Assembly (NCBI RefSeq): GCF_002754375.1
Contig: NZ_PEFF01000001.1
Coordinates: forward strand, 5,473,501-5,537,500
Direction: 5' to 3'
DNA from: Variovorax sp. 54
GTDB lineage: Bacteria; Pseudomonadota; Gammaproteobacteria; Burkholderiales; Burkholderiaceae_C
Length of the DNA stretch: 64,000 bases
Shown: positions 26,410 through 35,174 of the stretch, one piece after another
How the letters are laid out: each line of letters opens with the position of its first letter
How positions within the stretch are numbered: the first letter of the stretch is position 1
Notes under the pieces: generated by a model
Told to the model about the DNA's origin: nothing
The model's database searches: none
What the model saw: the letters and a program-made list of their open reading frames with translations, nothing else
Made by a program: the position numbers and the translations under genes

Positions 26410-27195
26410 CTACGCCTCGAACCAGTCCCGCGCCGAGCGCCCCTGGTCCGGCCCCAGCATCGAGAAGCCGCCATCGACCGGGATGTCCGCACCGGTCACG
26501 AAGCGCGCCGCGTCCGAGCACAGGAACAGCACCACCTGCGCCACGTCGTCGCCGTCTCCCACGCGGCCCAGCGGGTGCATCGGTGCGCCGACGCGGTCGG
26601 CCCGTGCACGGTCGCCGTTCGCCATGCGCGACAGCGCGTCCGACCAGGTCCAGCCCGGCGACACCGAGTTCACGCGCACGCCCCGCGGCGCGAGCGTGGC
26701 GGCCTGGTTGCGCGTGAGCTGCAGGATGGCGGCCTTGGCCGCGGGGTACAGCGCCCGGCCCGCCGCGCCGAACTTGCCGCCGACGCTGCCCATGTTCACG
26801 ATGGCGCCGCCGTGCGCGGCCAGCGCGTCGGCGGTCTTCTGCACCAGCATCGCGCCCGAGACCAGGTTGACGTTCAGCGCGCCCAGCCACTCGGCGCGCG
26901 CGGAATCCAGGCCCGCATCGCCGTAGACCACCGCGTTGTTGATGAGGAAGTCGATGCGGCCTTCGGTGCGCAGCGTGCCGGCCACGAGCGCGTCGAGCGC
27001 GTCGTCCGAAGCGATGTCGCAGGCGACGAAGCGGCAGCCTGCGCCCAAATCAGCCGCCAGTGCGGCGCCGCGCGCCGTGTCGATATCGACCGCCACCACG
27101 CGCGCGCCGGCCTGCACGAAGGCGCGCACGATGGCGCTGCCCAGCAGCGCGGCGGCGCCCGTCACGACGGCGACCTTGCCTTGCAGCGTCGTCAT
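26410..27195 (-). CDS. Short-chain dehydrogenase/reductase, probable dihydrodiol dehydrogenase
   Basis: 261 residues of the classical SDR type: cofactor loop TGAAALLGSAI (TGx5G), INNAVVYG, catalytic Ser in NMGSVGGK, catalytic YPAAK (ALYPAAKAAIL) and a C-terminal GADIPVDGGFSML. Aspartate after the second strand (VAVDIDTARG) favours NAD. As the last gene of a ring-dioxygenase operon it most likely rearomatises a cis-dihydrodiol to a catechol; that is inference from context. Its ATG overlaps the stop of the preceding gene (ATGA). Confidence 0.85.
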   Translation of the reverse strand: MTTLQGKVAVVTGAAALLGSAIVRAFVQAGARVVAVDIDTARGAALAADLGAGCRFVACDIASDDALDALVAGTLRTEGRIDFLINNAVVYGDAGLDSARAEWLGALNVNLVSGAMLVQKTADALAAHGGAIVNMGSVGGKFGAAGRALYPAAKAAILQLTRNQAATLAPRGVRVNSVSPGWTWSDALSRMANGDRARADRVGAPMHPLGRVGDGDDVAQVVLFLCSDAARFVTGADIPVDGGFSMLGPDQGRSARDWFEA

Positions 27196-27785
27196 GGCCG
27201 GCCTCCCATTTGCGCGACCGCATCGTCCACGCGCACCACGTCCGCGAGCATCGCCAGGGTTTCCAGGCTGGCTGCCTGCAGGTGCGCGTGCGCGGTGCTG
27301 CAGGCGTCGGCGACCACGGCCACGTCGTAGCCCAGGTCGCTCGCATGGCGCGCGCCGTGCTCGACGACGTGGTTGGTCGCGATGCCGGCCACGTACAGGC
27401 GGCTGGCACCGGTGGCACGCACTACTTCTTCGAGCCCGCTGGCCCAGAAGGGGTTGTTGCGCTTGTGGGTGACGACGGCCTCGCCCGGCCGCGGCGCGAG
27501 TTCGTCGTAGAACCCGGCGCCCCAGCTGCCTTCCTGCACCGCGCCGCTCTCGGCCACGCGCCGGAACAGCGTGCAGTTGCGCAGGCAGTCCGAGTAGTCC
27601 GGCGCGAAGGCGATGCGCACGAAGATCACCGGCACGCCGTTCGCGCGCGCACCGGCGATGAGCCGTGCGGCCGAGGCGATGAGGCGCGGGCGCGCGGGAT
27701 CGTCGGCGGCCACGCCCACGCGCACCTTGCCGTCGACGTGCAGCACGTCGTTCTGGTAGTGCATCGCCAGCAGCGCGGCCTTCAC
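27192..27785 (-). CDS. Isochorismatase-fold protein with altered catalytic triad
   Basis: 197 residues with the isochorismatase/cysteine-hydrolase fold, but two of three triad residues differ. The first strand reads ALLAMHYQNDVL, where His9 stands at the usual Asp. Lys108 is kept (VTHKRNNPFW). The nucleophile loop reads GIATNHVVEHGARHA, with Val140 where cysteine hydrolases have Cys. It therefore cannot use the usual thiol mechanism; a non-hydrolytic or isochorismatase-like reaction, or a structural role, is possible. It starts at a GTG overlapping the beta-subunit stop (GTGA) and overlaps the SDR gene by ATGA, so it is embedded in the dioxygenase operon. Confidence 0.8.
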   Translation of the reverse strand: MKAALLAMHYQNDVLHVDGKVRVGVAADDPARPRLIASAARLIAGARANGVPVIFVRIAFAPDYSDCLRNCTLFRRVAESGAVQEGSWGAGFYDELAPRPGEAVVTHKRNNPFWASGLEEVVRATGASRLYVAGIATNHVVEHGARHASDLGYDVAVVADACSTAHAHLQAASLETLAMLADVVRVDDAVAQMGGRP

Positions 27786-28270
27786 AGGAACACCTGCAGG
27801 GCTTCGTGCGGCGCGTCGCAGTTGACGAGGTCGATGCGCTTGGTCTGGATGCGCCAGCCGTCGTCGGCGCGGCGCAGCGTGTGCAGCACGCTGCCGCCGA
27901 AGGTGCGCTGTTCGGTCTTGCGCCACTCCAGCAGCAGGAAGGTCGAGCGCACGGTGCAGGTGGCGTCGTCGTCGCGCGATTCGAGCGCGATGTTGCCCAG
28001 CACGTGCACGGTGCGCGTGGGCGGCTGCTGCGAATAGGCGCGGGCCTGCTCGAGCCGCCGCGCGCGCATCGAGCGCAGCAGGGCGTCCTCGCAGAACAGC
28101 GAGGCGTGGTTGAGGTGGTCGACCTGGCCGTGCACCAGCGGCACCCAGTACAGGCCGTCGGGCGTGAAGAGCTTCTGCCATTCGTCCCAGCGGTGCTCGT
28201 CGAGCAGGCGTGCCTCGTGGTGCAGGAACTGCGTGAGGTCCTGCTGTTCGTTCCAGTCGCGGAAGTTCAT
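27782..28270 (-). CDS. Ring-hydroxylating dioxygenase beta subunit
   Basis: 162 residues of the SnoaL/NTF2-like beta-subunit family: LTQFLHHEARLLDEHRWDEW, LFTPDGLYWVPL and a C-terminal GWRIQTKRIDLVNCD. It has no metal site and supports the alpha3beta3 hexamer. It starts at an ATG overlapping the alpha-subunit stop (ATGA), giving the 1:1 coupling expected of subunits. Confidence 0.88.
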   Translation of the reverse strand: MNFRDWNEQQDLTQFLHHEARLLDEHRWDEWQKLFTPDGLYWVPLVHGQVDHLNHASLFCEDALLRSMRARRLEQARAYSQQPPTRTVHVLGNIALESRDDDATCTVRSTFLLLEWRKTEQRTFGGSVLHTLRRADDGWRIQTKRIDLVNCDAPHEALQVFL

Positions 28271-29622
28271 TCGGCACTCCCGGTCTGTGTGCTCGTGTCG
28301 ACACCCATGTACCCGGCCCACGCCGCGAACATGTTGCGCGAGGGCATCTCGCTGTTGCCGTTGGACGCGCGTCCGCCCGGCAGCGGCTGGTCGCGCCCCG
28401 CCGCGCGGTGCATGCTGACCCAGTCGCCGCCGTCGGAGCCCAGGCCTTCCTGCACGCGGTTGTAGGCCTCCAGGTCGTCGGACATCACGTTCGACGAGGG
28501 CGCGTTGACGATGTTGGTGTACTTGAGCGTGCGCTGGAAGGTGGCCTCGGGCGCGCCCTTCAGCCGGAAGCTGAAGATCTCGACCAGCGTGCGGTCCACC
28601 GACAGCGGCCGGATCACGCGGATCTGCTGGAATGAGGTGTGCGGCGAACAGCTCGGGTACACGATGGTGTTGTGCCGGTTCACGCGCAGGATCTCGTCGG
28701 TGCGCTCGGCGCCCTTCGCAGCTTCGAGCGAGGCCACGTAGGCCAGGCTCACCGGATCGGTCGGCGGCACGAAGATGCCTTCCATGAAGCCGTGGCCGTG
28801 GTCGTAGCCCTTGAGCTCCAGCTTTTCCCAGAACTCCAGCGGCTCGCCGTTGCCGTCGACGATCACCACCTCGAAGGGCTTGGGCGTGCCGGCCGGCATG
28901 GACTCGTGCTCTTCCTTGGCCGCGCGCCACGACGACTCGTGCGTGGCCACGGCGTGGATGGTGTCGTGCAGGTTCTCGAAAAAGATCTTCCAGTTGTTGC
29001 GCTGGACCACGCGTTGCACGCCGCCGGCCACCTCGACTTCGCCCTCGGGCGCGCGGTCGCAGAAGTTGTCGAGTGACGTGGCCACGCCGCCCAGGAATTC
29101 CTTCAACTCAGGTCCGTCTTCCGACAGGCTGGCGAACACGAAGCCGCGGTGCGTGGCCACGCGCGCCACCTTGCGCACGCCGTACTGCGGGTCTTTCAAA
29201 TCGAGCGCGGTGCATTCGTAGCCGCTGCGCAGCGGCACCGACAGCAGGCTGCCGTCGCACTTGAAGGTCCAGCCGTGGTACAGGCAGCGCAGGAACTTGC
29301 CGGCGCTGCCGCTGCCGTCGGGCACGAGCTTGGCGCCCTTGTGCGGGCAGCGGTTGAACATCACATGCACCTGGCCGTCGGTGTGCCGCACCATCACCAC
29401 GGGCTCGCGGCCCAGGCGGGTGGTGAAGTAGTCGCCGGGCTTGGGCACCTGGCTTTCGTGGCCGATGTAGATCCAGGCCTGGCCGAACACGCGGTCCATC
29501 TCCAGCTCGAAGATGGCGGGGTCGGTGTAGACGCGCTTGTGCACGCGGTCGGGCTGCACGAGCGACTGGATGTCGATCGGGTTTGTCGCCGCGATGGGGA
29601 TGATGGGGATCACGGAATTCAT
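28267..29622 (-). CDS. Aromatic-ring-hydroxylating dioxygenase alpha subunit (Rieske)
   Basis: 451 residues. The Rieske [2Fe-2S] ligands are complete: C92 and H94 (NRCPHKG) and C113 and H116 (CLYHGW). The mononuclear iron site is in ENLHDTIHAVATH, with bridging D220 and ligands H223 and H228. With the beta subunit (ATGA overlap) and the reductase just upstream it forms a two-component dioxygenase for an aromatic, probably carboxylated, substrate; the family does not let me name the compound. CAGGAGA lies 8 bases before the ATG. Confidence 0.92.
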   Translation of the reverse strand: MNSVIPIIPIAATNPIDIQSLVQPDRVHKRVYTDPAIFELEMDRVFGQAWIYIGHESQVPKPGDYFTTRLGREPVVMVRHTDGQVHVMFNRCPHKGAKLVPDGSGSAGKFLRCLYHGWTFKCDGSLLSVPLRSGYECTALDLKDPQYGVRKVARVATHRGFVFASLSEDGPELKEFLGGVATSLDNFCDRAPEGEVEVAGGVQRVVQRNNWKIFFENLHDTIHAVATHESSWRAAKEEHESMPAGTPKPFEVVIVDGNGEPLEFWEKLELKGYDHGHGFMEGIFVPPTDPVSLAYVASLEAAKGAERTDEILRVNRHNTIVYPSCSPHTSFQQIRVIRPLSVDRTLVEIFSFRLKGAPEATFQRTLKYTNIVNAPSSNVMSDDLEAYNRVQEGLGSDGGDWVSMHRAAGRDQPLPGGRASNGNSEMPSRNMFAAWAGYMGVDTSTQTGSAE

Positions 29623-29645
29623 CGGGTGGGTCTCCTGAAACGTCA

Positions 29646-30617
29646 TCAGATGTCGAGCACCAGGTGCGGCGTCTTCGCGCGCGACACGCAGGTGCACAGG
29701 GTCTTGCCGTCCGCCTTCTCGCGCGGACTGAGGTTGTGGTCGCGGTGATCGGGCACGCCCTCGACCACGTCCACCACGCACACGCCGCAGTCGCCCTGGC
29801 GGCAGTCGTACAGCGGGTCCAGGCCCGCGGCGATGAGCACGTCGAGCAGGCTCTGGCGCGGCGCCACGGTCAGCGTCTTGCCCGAGCGCAGCGTGCGCAC
29901 CTCGAAAGGCGCATCGCCCGCCTGCTCGATGGCGCCGGCGAAGAGCTCGAAGTGCACGTGGTCGTCGGGCCAGCCGAGCGCGCGGGCGGTGTCGATCACG
30001 GCCTGCACCATGCCGCGCGGACCGCACACATGCAGGTGGCGGCCGGGCACGGGCGACGCCAGCAGCGCGCGCAGGTCAATACCGCGTGCCGGGTCGCCGC
30101 CGTCGTGCACCACGGTGCCGCCGAGCGCGCGCACCTCGTGCAGGAAGGCCGTGGCGTCCTCGCTGCGCGTGGCATAGACGAACTCGAAAGGGCGCGCTTC
30201 GGCTGCGAGCGATCGCGCCATGCACAGCAGCGGCGTGATGCCGATGCCGCCCGCAAGGAGCAGCGGCGGCGCGCTGCCCGCGTGCAGCGCGAAGTCGTCG
30301 CGCGGCGCGTGCGCGGTCAGCGTGGCGCCGGGTTGCAGCGCGTGCATCCAGGCCGAACCGCCTGCGCCGTGGGGCTCGCACAGCACCGCGATCTCGCAGC
30401 GGTCCGAGCCGTCGTGCGGCCTGGCGAGCGAGTAGGCGCGCTGGCCCGCGTGGCCGTTGGCCTGCACCACCTGCACGCCCAGGTGCGCGCCCGGCGTGAA
30501 TAGCGGCAGGGGCGCGCCGTTCGCCGAGCGCAGCACGAAGGCCTTGATGGCTGGCGTGAGCGGCGTGACCGCGTCCACGACCAGCGCCAGCATGTCGGTG
30601 TCGGAAGTGCTGCTCAT
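29646..30617 (-). CDS. Oxygenase reductase (FMN/NADH domain plus plant-type [2Fe-2S] ferredoxin)
   Basis: 323 residues in the phthalate-dioxygenase-reductase order: flavin domain (RAYSLARP near residue 69), NAD domain (LLLAGGIGITPLLCMARSL, then HLHVCGPRGMV) and C-terminal ferredoxin with Cx4Cx2C...C (CRQGDCGVCVV and LCTCVSRA). It passes electrons from NADH to the Rieske centre of the dioxygenase encoded next to it. It is also a candidate electron donor for the split Rieske oxygenase at 43830-45375, which has no reductase gene of its own in view. The ATG overlaps the upstream stop (ATGA). Confidence 0.92.
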   Translation of the reverse strand: MSSTSDTDMLALVVDAVTPLTPAIKAFVLRSANGAPLPLFTPGAHLGVQVVQANGHAGQRAYSLARPHDGSDRCEIAVLCEPHGAGGSAWMHALQPGATLTAHAPRDDFALHAGSAPPLLLAGGIGITPLLCMARSLAAEARPFEFVYATRSEDATAFLHEVRALGGTVVHDGGDPARGIDLRALLASPVPGRHLHVCGPRGMVQAVIDTARALGWPDDHVHFELFAGAIEQAGDAPFEVRTLRSGKTLTVAPRQSLLDVLIAAGLDPLYDCRQGDCGVCVVDVVEGVPDHRDHNLSPREKADGKTLCTCVSRAKTPHLVLDI

Positions 30618-31876
30618 CCCAAGGGCAGCGCCGGGTCGGCGATGGTGAGGCCGGTCGATTTTTCCCAGCGCGGCATCAGCGTGTTCGACGGCTGTGTTTC
30701 GTCGACCAGCTTGCGCGCCGTCTCGGCGCCGGCCACGGGCAGGCCCTTCGGATCGAGCAGCCCGATCTGCACCAGCACGCTGGCCTGGTCCCAGTAGATG
30801 TGCTCGTGGTACAGCTTGTCGCCGCGGAACTTCACGATGGCCACGAGCGGAATCTCCACCGGCTTGCCGGTGGGCGCGATGCCCGGCAGCAGCCAGTCGA
30901 TCTCGACCGTGTGGGTGAAGCTGAACAGCATCTCGTCCACGATCTGCGTCGCGCCCACCGTGCGCGAGATGGGCGTGAGCCGCGTGTCGGGCGGCGTGCT
31001 CGGAATGAAGTGGTGTTTGTAGAAGCGCGACAGCTCCTTGGCGCCCACGCCGCCGGTCATGGTCGGGATGTGGTTCACGTAGGGCTCGCTCACCATCGTG
31101 GCCATGGTGGCGACCACGTCGCGCGTGGCGAATTCGTACTCGCAGTGCTTGTCCCACAGCGCCGAGAGGTCGTACACCGGGCCGATCGCTTCCTTGAACA
31201 GCGCCATCGAGCGCTGGTGCGCCATGAGCGTGGAGGGCTTGTGGAAATGGTCGCCGCCGGTGCGCGCAAAGGCATGGTCGACGCCGGGGTACACGTACAT
31301 CTGCGCATCGGGCCTGCCGGCGAAGGCTTCGAGCACCTGGGCGCGGGCCTCGGGCGGGCAGAACTGGTCGAGTTCCGCAAAGTGCAGGGCGATCGGGCAT
31401 TCGATTTTCGGCACGAGGTCGAGCGCGCCCTCGATGCCCACGCCGTAGTAACCCACGGCCGCGTCCACGCCCGAGTGCGCGGCGGCCAGGTAGGCCAGCT
31501 TGCCGCCGAGGCAGAAGCCCAGCGCGCCGACCTTGCCGGTGCAGGCCGGGTGCGCGCGCAGCGCCTTCACGCTCGCCGTGACGTCGGCCACGCCGGCGTC
31601 GATGTCGAACTTCTGGAAGAAGCCGAAGGCGCGCTGCCAGTCTTCGGGCGAGTAGCCCAGATCGACACCGGGTTCCATGCGCCAGAACAGGTCGGGTGCG
31701 AGCACCACGTAGCCCTCTTCGGCGTAGAGGTCGGCCACCTCGCGCACGTAGTCGTTGATGCCGAAGATCTCCTGGCACAGCACGATGCCGGGGCCGCGCC
31801 CCGAGGCCGGCAGGGCCAGGTAGCCGCGAAAGGTCTGGGTGCCGTCGCCGGTGGGAATGTCGATGGTGTCGCTCAT
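30614..31876 (-). CDS. Dienelactone hydrolase fused to a SnoaL-like domain
   Basis: 420 residues, against about 235 for ordinary dienelactone hydrolases. Residues 1-235 hold the full catalytic set: E36 (CQEIFG), C122 (GFCLGGK), D170 (AELDQF) and H201 (GVDHAF). The remaining about 180 residues form a SnoaL/ester-cyclase-like domain (MVSEPYVNHIPTMTGG, VAIVKFRGDKLYHEHIYWD). Hydrolysis of a muconolactone-type intermediate after ring cleavage is the family role. First gene of the dioxygenase operon, although no ring-cleavage dioxygenase is encoded in the operon. The extra domain may bind or position the lactone. Confidence 0.85.
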   Translation of the reverse strand: MSDTIDIPTGDGTQTFRGYLALPASGRGPGIVLCQEIFGINDYVREVADLYAEEGYVVLAPDLFWRMEPGVDLGYSPEDWQRAFGFFQKFDIDAGVADVTASVKALRAHPACTGKVGALGFCLGGKLAYLAAAHSGVDAAVGYYGVGIEGALDLVPKIECPIALHFAELDQFCPPEARAQVLEAFAGRPDAQMYVYPGVDHAFARTGGDHFHKPSTLMAHQRSMALFKEAIGPVYDLSALWDKHCEYEFATRDVVATMATMVSEPYVNHIPTMTGGVGAKELSRFYKHHFIPSTPPDTRLTPISRTVGATQIVDEMLFSFTHTVEIDWLLPGIAPTGKPVEIPLVAIVKFRGDKLYHEHIYWDQASVLVQIGLLDPKGLPVAGAETARKLVDETQPSNTLMPRWEKSTGLTIADPALPLG

Positions 31877-31944
31877 CGGTTCGTCTCTCGAAGTGGTGGG
31901 GTCGGCGGCGATTCTGGGGAGCGCGCTGGCCTGTTGTCTGTCCA

Positions 31945-31973
31945 TTTCGTGCAGCGGTTGGCGCCGCACGAAA
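31945..31973. promoter_or_regulatory. Inverted repeat in the divergent promoter of the dioxygenase operon
   Basis: TTTCGTGC (31945-31952) and GCACGAAA (31966-31973) are perfect 8-base inverted arms with centres 21 bases apart, two helical turns. The site lies between the dienelactone hydrolase (start 31876) and the binding-protein gene (start 32065), as a shared operator would. Which regulator binds is not known. Confidence 0.5.
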
Positions 31974-32064
31974 CGGATAGCGGGACGCCGCCGCCGCACA
32001 GAGACTGCGCCCTGCATTTGCTGCAGCCCCCACGTTCAACGAACTCACCCCGAGGAGATCTTTC

Positions 32065-33261
32065 ATGTCGCAGGCCACGCCCCGATCCGTCTTGTGCGCG
32101 CTCACCGTCCTGGTGGGCGCGCTGGCTTCACCCGCGCAGGCGCAGACCGCGCAGACCGTGAAAGTCGGCCTGGCGATGGACCTGTCCGGCCCCTTCGCCG
32201 TCGGCGGTGCCGAGGCCAAGGCCGGCTTCGCGGTCGCGATGAAGCAGCTGGGAGGCAAGCTCGGCGGCGTGCCGGTGGAGTTCGTCGAAGCCGACACGGC
32301 AGGCAACCCCGAGATGGCGCGCCAGGTGGTCGAGCGCATGCTGCTGCGCGACAAGATCGACCTGTTCACCGGGCCGGTCGGCTCGTCGGTTGCGCTGGCC
32401 GTGGGCCCGCCGCTCTTCGCGGCCAAGGTGCCTTATCTGTCGAGCAACACCGGCCCGAGCGACTACTCGGGTGCGCGCTGCAACCCGTACTTCTTCGGCG
32501 CCTCGTACCCGAATGACGCGTACTACGAGTCGGCCGGCAAGTTCGCCTCGGACAAGGGCTTCAAGAAGGTCGCGATGATCGCGCCCAGCTACCCGGGCGG
32601 CAAGGACGCCATCAACGGCTTCAAGCACACCTTCAAGGGGGGCGTGGGCGACGAGCTGTACACCAAGCTCGGGCAGCTCGACTACTCCGCCGAGCTGGCG
32701 CAGATTCGCGCGTCGAAGCCCGATGCGCTGTACTTCTTTTTACCCGGTGCGATGGGCGTGAGCTTCATCAAGCAGTTCGTCGGCGCGGGGCTGTCGAAAG
32801 ACGTGGCGCTCATCTCCACCGCGTTCTCGGCCGACGAAGACATGATCCCCGCCGTCGGCGAGCCGATGCTCGGCCTGTTCAACACGGCGCACTGGTCGTT
32901 CGACCTCGACAACGCCGCCAACCAGCGCTTCGTGACGGCGTTCCGCCAGCAGAACAACGGACGCAACCCGTCGTTCTATGCCGGCCAGGCCTACGACGTG
33001 CTGATGGCAATGGACGCGGCCGTGCGCGACGTCGGCGGCAAGGTGGCCGACAAGCCCGCGCTGCTCAAGGCGATCAAGGCGGCGAACTACAAGTCGGTGC
33101 GCGGCGACTTCCGCTATGGGTCGAACAACTTCCCGATCCAGAACTACTACCTGCGCGTGATCGCCAAGGACGCGAGCGGACGCATCGCCAACAAGGTGAT
33201 CGGCACCGTGCTGGAGCGCTACCAGGACCGCACGGCGGTGCAGTGCGCGATGAAGTCCTGA
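32065..33261 (+). CDS. ABC transporter substrate-binding protein (branched-chain/aromatic type, LivJ-like)
   Basis: 398 residues with a signal peptide ending in SPAQA and a type I periplasmic-binding fold (VKVGLAMDLSGPFAVGGAEAKAGF, then VEFVEADTAGNPEMARQVVERM, a Peripla_BP_6 pattern). Relatives next to aromatic-catabolism operons bind aromatic acids, fitting the divergent dioxygenase operon. No permease or ATPase genes accompany it, so it must use components encoded elsewhere. GAGGAG is well placed before the ATG. Confidence 0.88.
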   Translation: MSQATPRSVLCALTVLVGALASPAQAQTAQTVKVGLAMDLSGPFAVGGAEAKAGFAVAMKQLGGKLGGVPVEFVEADTAGNPEMARQVVERMLLRDKIDLFTGPVGSSVALAVGPPLFAAKVPYLSSNTGPSDYSGARCNPYFFGASYPNDAYYESAGKFASDKGFKKVAMIAPSYPGGKDAINGFKHTFKGGVGDELYTKLGQLDYSAELAQIRASKPDALYFFLPGAMGVSFIKQFVGAGLSKDVALISTAFSADEDMIPAVGEPMLGLFNTAHWSFDLDNAANQRFVTAFRQQNNGRNPSFYAGQAYDVLMAMDAAVRDVGGKVADKPALLKAIKAANYKSVRGDFRYGSNNFPIQNYYLRVIAKDASGRIANKVIGTVLERYQDRTAVQCAMKS

Positions 33262-33268
33262 TGGGGCT

Positions 33269-34306
33269 TCAGTGCCGCGCGGCCGGGAGCCGTTCGGTCG
33301 TGCTGGAAGGTTCACGCGAGGTGTCGCGCGGCAGCTGCCCGAAGCGCTCGCGGTAGCAGGCGGCAAAGCGGCTCAGGTGCGAGAAGCCGCAGTTCAGCGC
33401 CACCTCGGTGACGCTGGCGCCGTCGTGCCGCGTCAGCAGTGCGTGCGCGGCATCGAGCCGCATGTTGCGCAGCACCTCGCCGGGCGAGAGGTCGCGGTGG
33501 CGCCTGAAGAGCAGGGCGAGGCCGCGGCGCGTGACGCCTGCGGCCTGCGCCACGTCTTCGAGCGACAGCAGCGCGTCGAGCCGCTCGCGCATGAACTCTT
33601 CGGCGCGTCGCAGCTGCCGCAGGCTGGTTTCCTCGGTGCCGCGCTGCGCGTCGGTATGCCGCTGCAGCACCGAGTTCGGTCGGTGGCACAGCAGGTAGAG
33701 CATGAGGTTGTCTTCGCAGTGCGCGAGCCAGCGCGGGTCGTAGCGCTCGAACTCGTTCGCTGGCAGCAGCGAAGCCAGGCTCGCGACCATGCGGCACCAC
33801 TGCGTGCCCGCCGCGTCGTCCAGGCGCAAGGGCATGTCGAAATCGATCTCGCCCACGGTGTCGCCACCGCGCAGCGCGAAGGCATGGCGCGCCACCTCCT
33901 GCAGGCGGCTGAGTTCGATCTTCAGCATCAGCTGTTCGCAGTCGGCATGCCAGCGCAGGCGCACCGGCTTGTGGGCCGAAATGATGGCGCCTTGCCCGGG
34001 GTGGATCTGCAGCGTCTGCCCGCCGGTGTGGATGTCGGCATGGCCGCGCAAGGGCATCTGCACCAGCACGAAGTTGCCGAGCGCGTCGGGCTCGATGTCG
34101 ACGTCGCAGCCGTAGCGCAGGATGCACAGCGACAGTGCGCTCATCTCGGCGCGGCAGAAGATGGCATCGACATCGCCCGCGCCCCACGCGCTGCGGTGCG
34201 GCTTCAGTTCGCGCGCCACGTGCGCGTCGGTCTCTTCGGCCTCGCGCGAACGGAAGACCTCGCGCCTGTACAGCGGGGACAGTTGCTGACTCGACCATGC
34301 GTCCAT
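33269..34306 (-). CDS. AraC/XylS family transcriptional regulator
   Basis: 345 residues. The N-terminal 200 form an AraC-binding-like domain of the XylS/AntC type (MSALSLCILRYGCDVDIEPD, FVLVQMPLRGHADIHTGG). The C-terminal HTH pair is LSLEDVAQAAGVTRRGLALLF and ASVTEVALNCGFSHLSRFAACY. XylS-type regulators usually activate aromatic-degradation genes; here the operon and binding protein next door are obvious targets. GGAG precedes the ATG at 34306; a GTG two codons earlier is the alternative. It ends 7 bases from the convergent binding-protein gene. Confidence 0.87.
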   Translation of the reverse strand: MDAWSSQQLSPLYRREVFRSREAEETDAHVARELKPHRSAWGAGDVDAIFCRAEMSALSLCILRYGCDVDIEPDALGNFVLVQMPLRGHADIHTGGQTLQIHPGQGAIISAHKPVRLRWHADCEQLMLKIELSRLQEVARHAFALRGGDTVGEIDFDMPLRLDDAAGTQWCRMVASLASLLPANEFERYDPRWLAHCEDNLMLYLLCHRPNSVLQRHTDAQRGTEETSLRQLRRAEEFMRERLDALLSLEDVAQAAGVTRRGLALLFRRHRDLSPGEVLRNMRLDAAHALLTRHDGASVTEVALNCGFSHLSRFAACYRERFGQLPRDTSREPSSTTERLPAARH

Positions 34307-34454
34307 GGACACTCCTGCGGGGCCAAAGTGGGGGAAAGCGACGGAAACGGACGCTTTTTTCTACGCTGGAATCTACGTCGGTGTGCCACGCGCCGCCATG
34401 GGAATTGCCCGGGCAACGGGCGTCCCCGTTGCAAGAAGCTTGCCCGGCCTGTGT

Positions 34455-35174
34455 CTAAATGCTGCGCAGGTTGACGCGCTTCGACAGCGCCTCGGCGCTT
34501 TCGCGCCGCTCGCTGTAGCGGTCGACCAGGTGGTCCGCGCAGTCGCGCGTGAGCAGCGTGAACTTCACCAGCTCTTCCATCACGTCGACCACGCGCTCGT
34601 AGTAGGGCGAGGGCTTCATGCGGCCTGCGTCGTCGAATTCGAGAAAGGCCTTGGCCACCGACGACTGGTTGGGGATGGTGATCATGCGCATCCAGCGGCC
34701 CAGCACGCGCAGCTGGTTCACCGCGTTGAACGACTGCGAGCCGCCCGACACTTCCATCACCGCGAGCGTCTTGCCCTGCGTGGGCCGCACGGAGCCGACG
34801 GCCAGCGGAATCCAGTCGATCTGCGCCTTCATGATCCCGGTCATGGCGCCGTGGCGTTCGGGCGAAGTCCACACCATGCCCTCGGCCCACTGCGCGAGAT
34901 CGCGCAGCTCCTGCACCTTCGGATGGTCTTCGGGTTCGCCGTCGGGCAGCGGCAGGCCGCGCGGGTCGTAGATGCGGGGCTCGGCGCCCATCGCGCGCAG
35001 CAGGCGCGCGGCTTCTTCGGTCAGCAGGCGGCTGTAGGAGCGCTCGCGCAGCGATCCGTAGAGCAGCAGGATGCGTGGCGCATGCGTGGCGCGTGCGGTG
35101 GGAAGCAGCTCCTGCAGGCTGGGGATGCGGAACGCGCCGGCGTCGAGTTGGGGGAGATCAGGGCTTGGCGACAC
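34455..35174 (-). CDS. arsH: Arsenical resistance NADPH-dependent FMN reductase ArsH
   Basis: 239 residues of the flavodoxin-like ArsH family: [20 protein letters not shown] (FMN phosphate loop), [22 protein letters not shown] and [20 protein letters not shown]. ArsH oxidises trivalent organoarsenicals or acts as a quinone reductase. The GTG start at 35174 overlaps the end of arsC by 17 bases, so it is last in the arsR-B-C-H operon. A start further inside would remove the conserved N-terminal helix. Confidence 0.93.
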   Translation of the reverse strand: MSPSPDLPQLDAGAFRIPSLQELLPTARATHAPRILLLYGSLRERSYSRLLTEEAARLLRAMGAEPRIYDPRGLPLPDGEPEDHPKVQELRDLAQWAEGMVWTSPERHGAMTGIMKAQIDWIPLAVGSVRPTQGKTLAVMEVSGGSQSFNAVNQLRVLGRWMRMITIPNQSSVAKAFLEFDDAGRMKPSPYYERVVDVMEELVKFTLLTRDCADHLVDRYSERRESAEALSKRVNLRSI

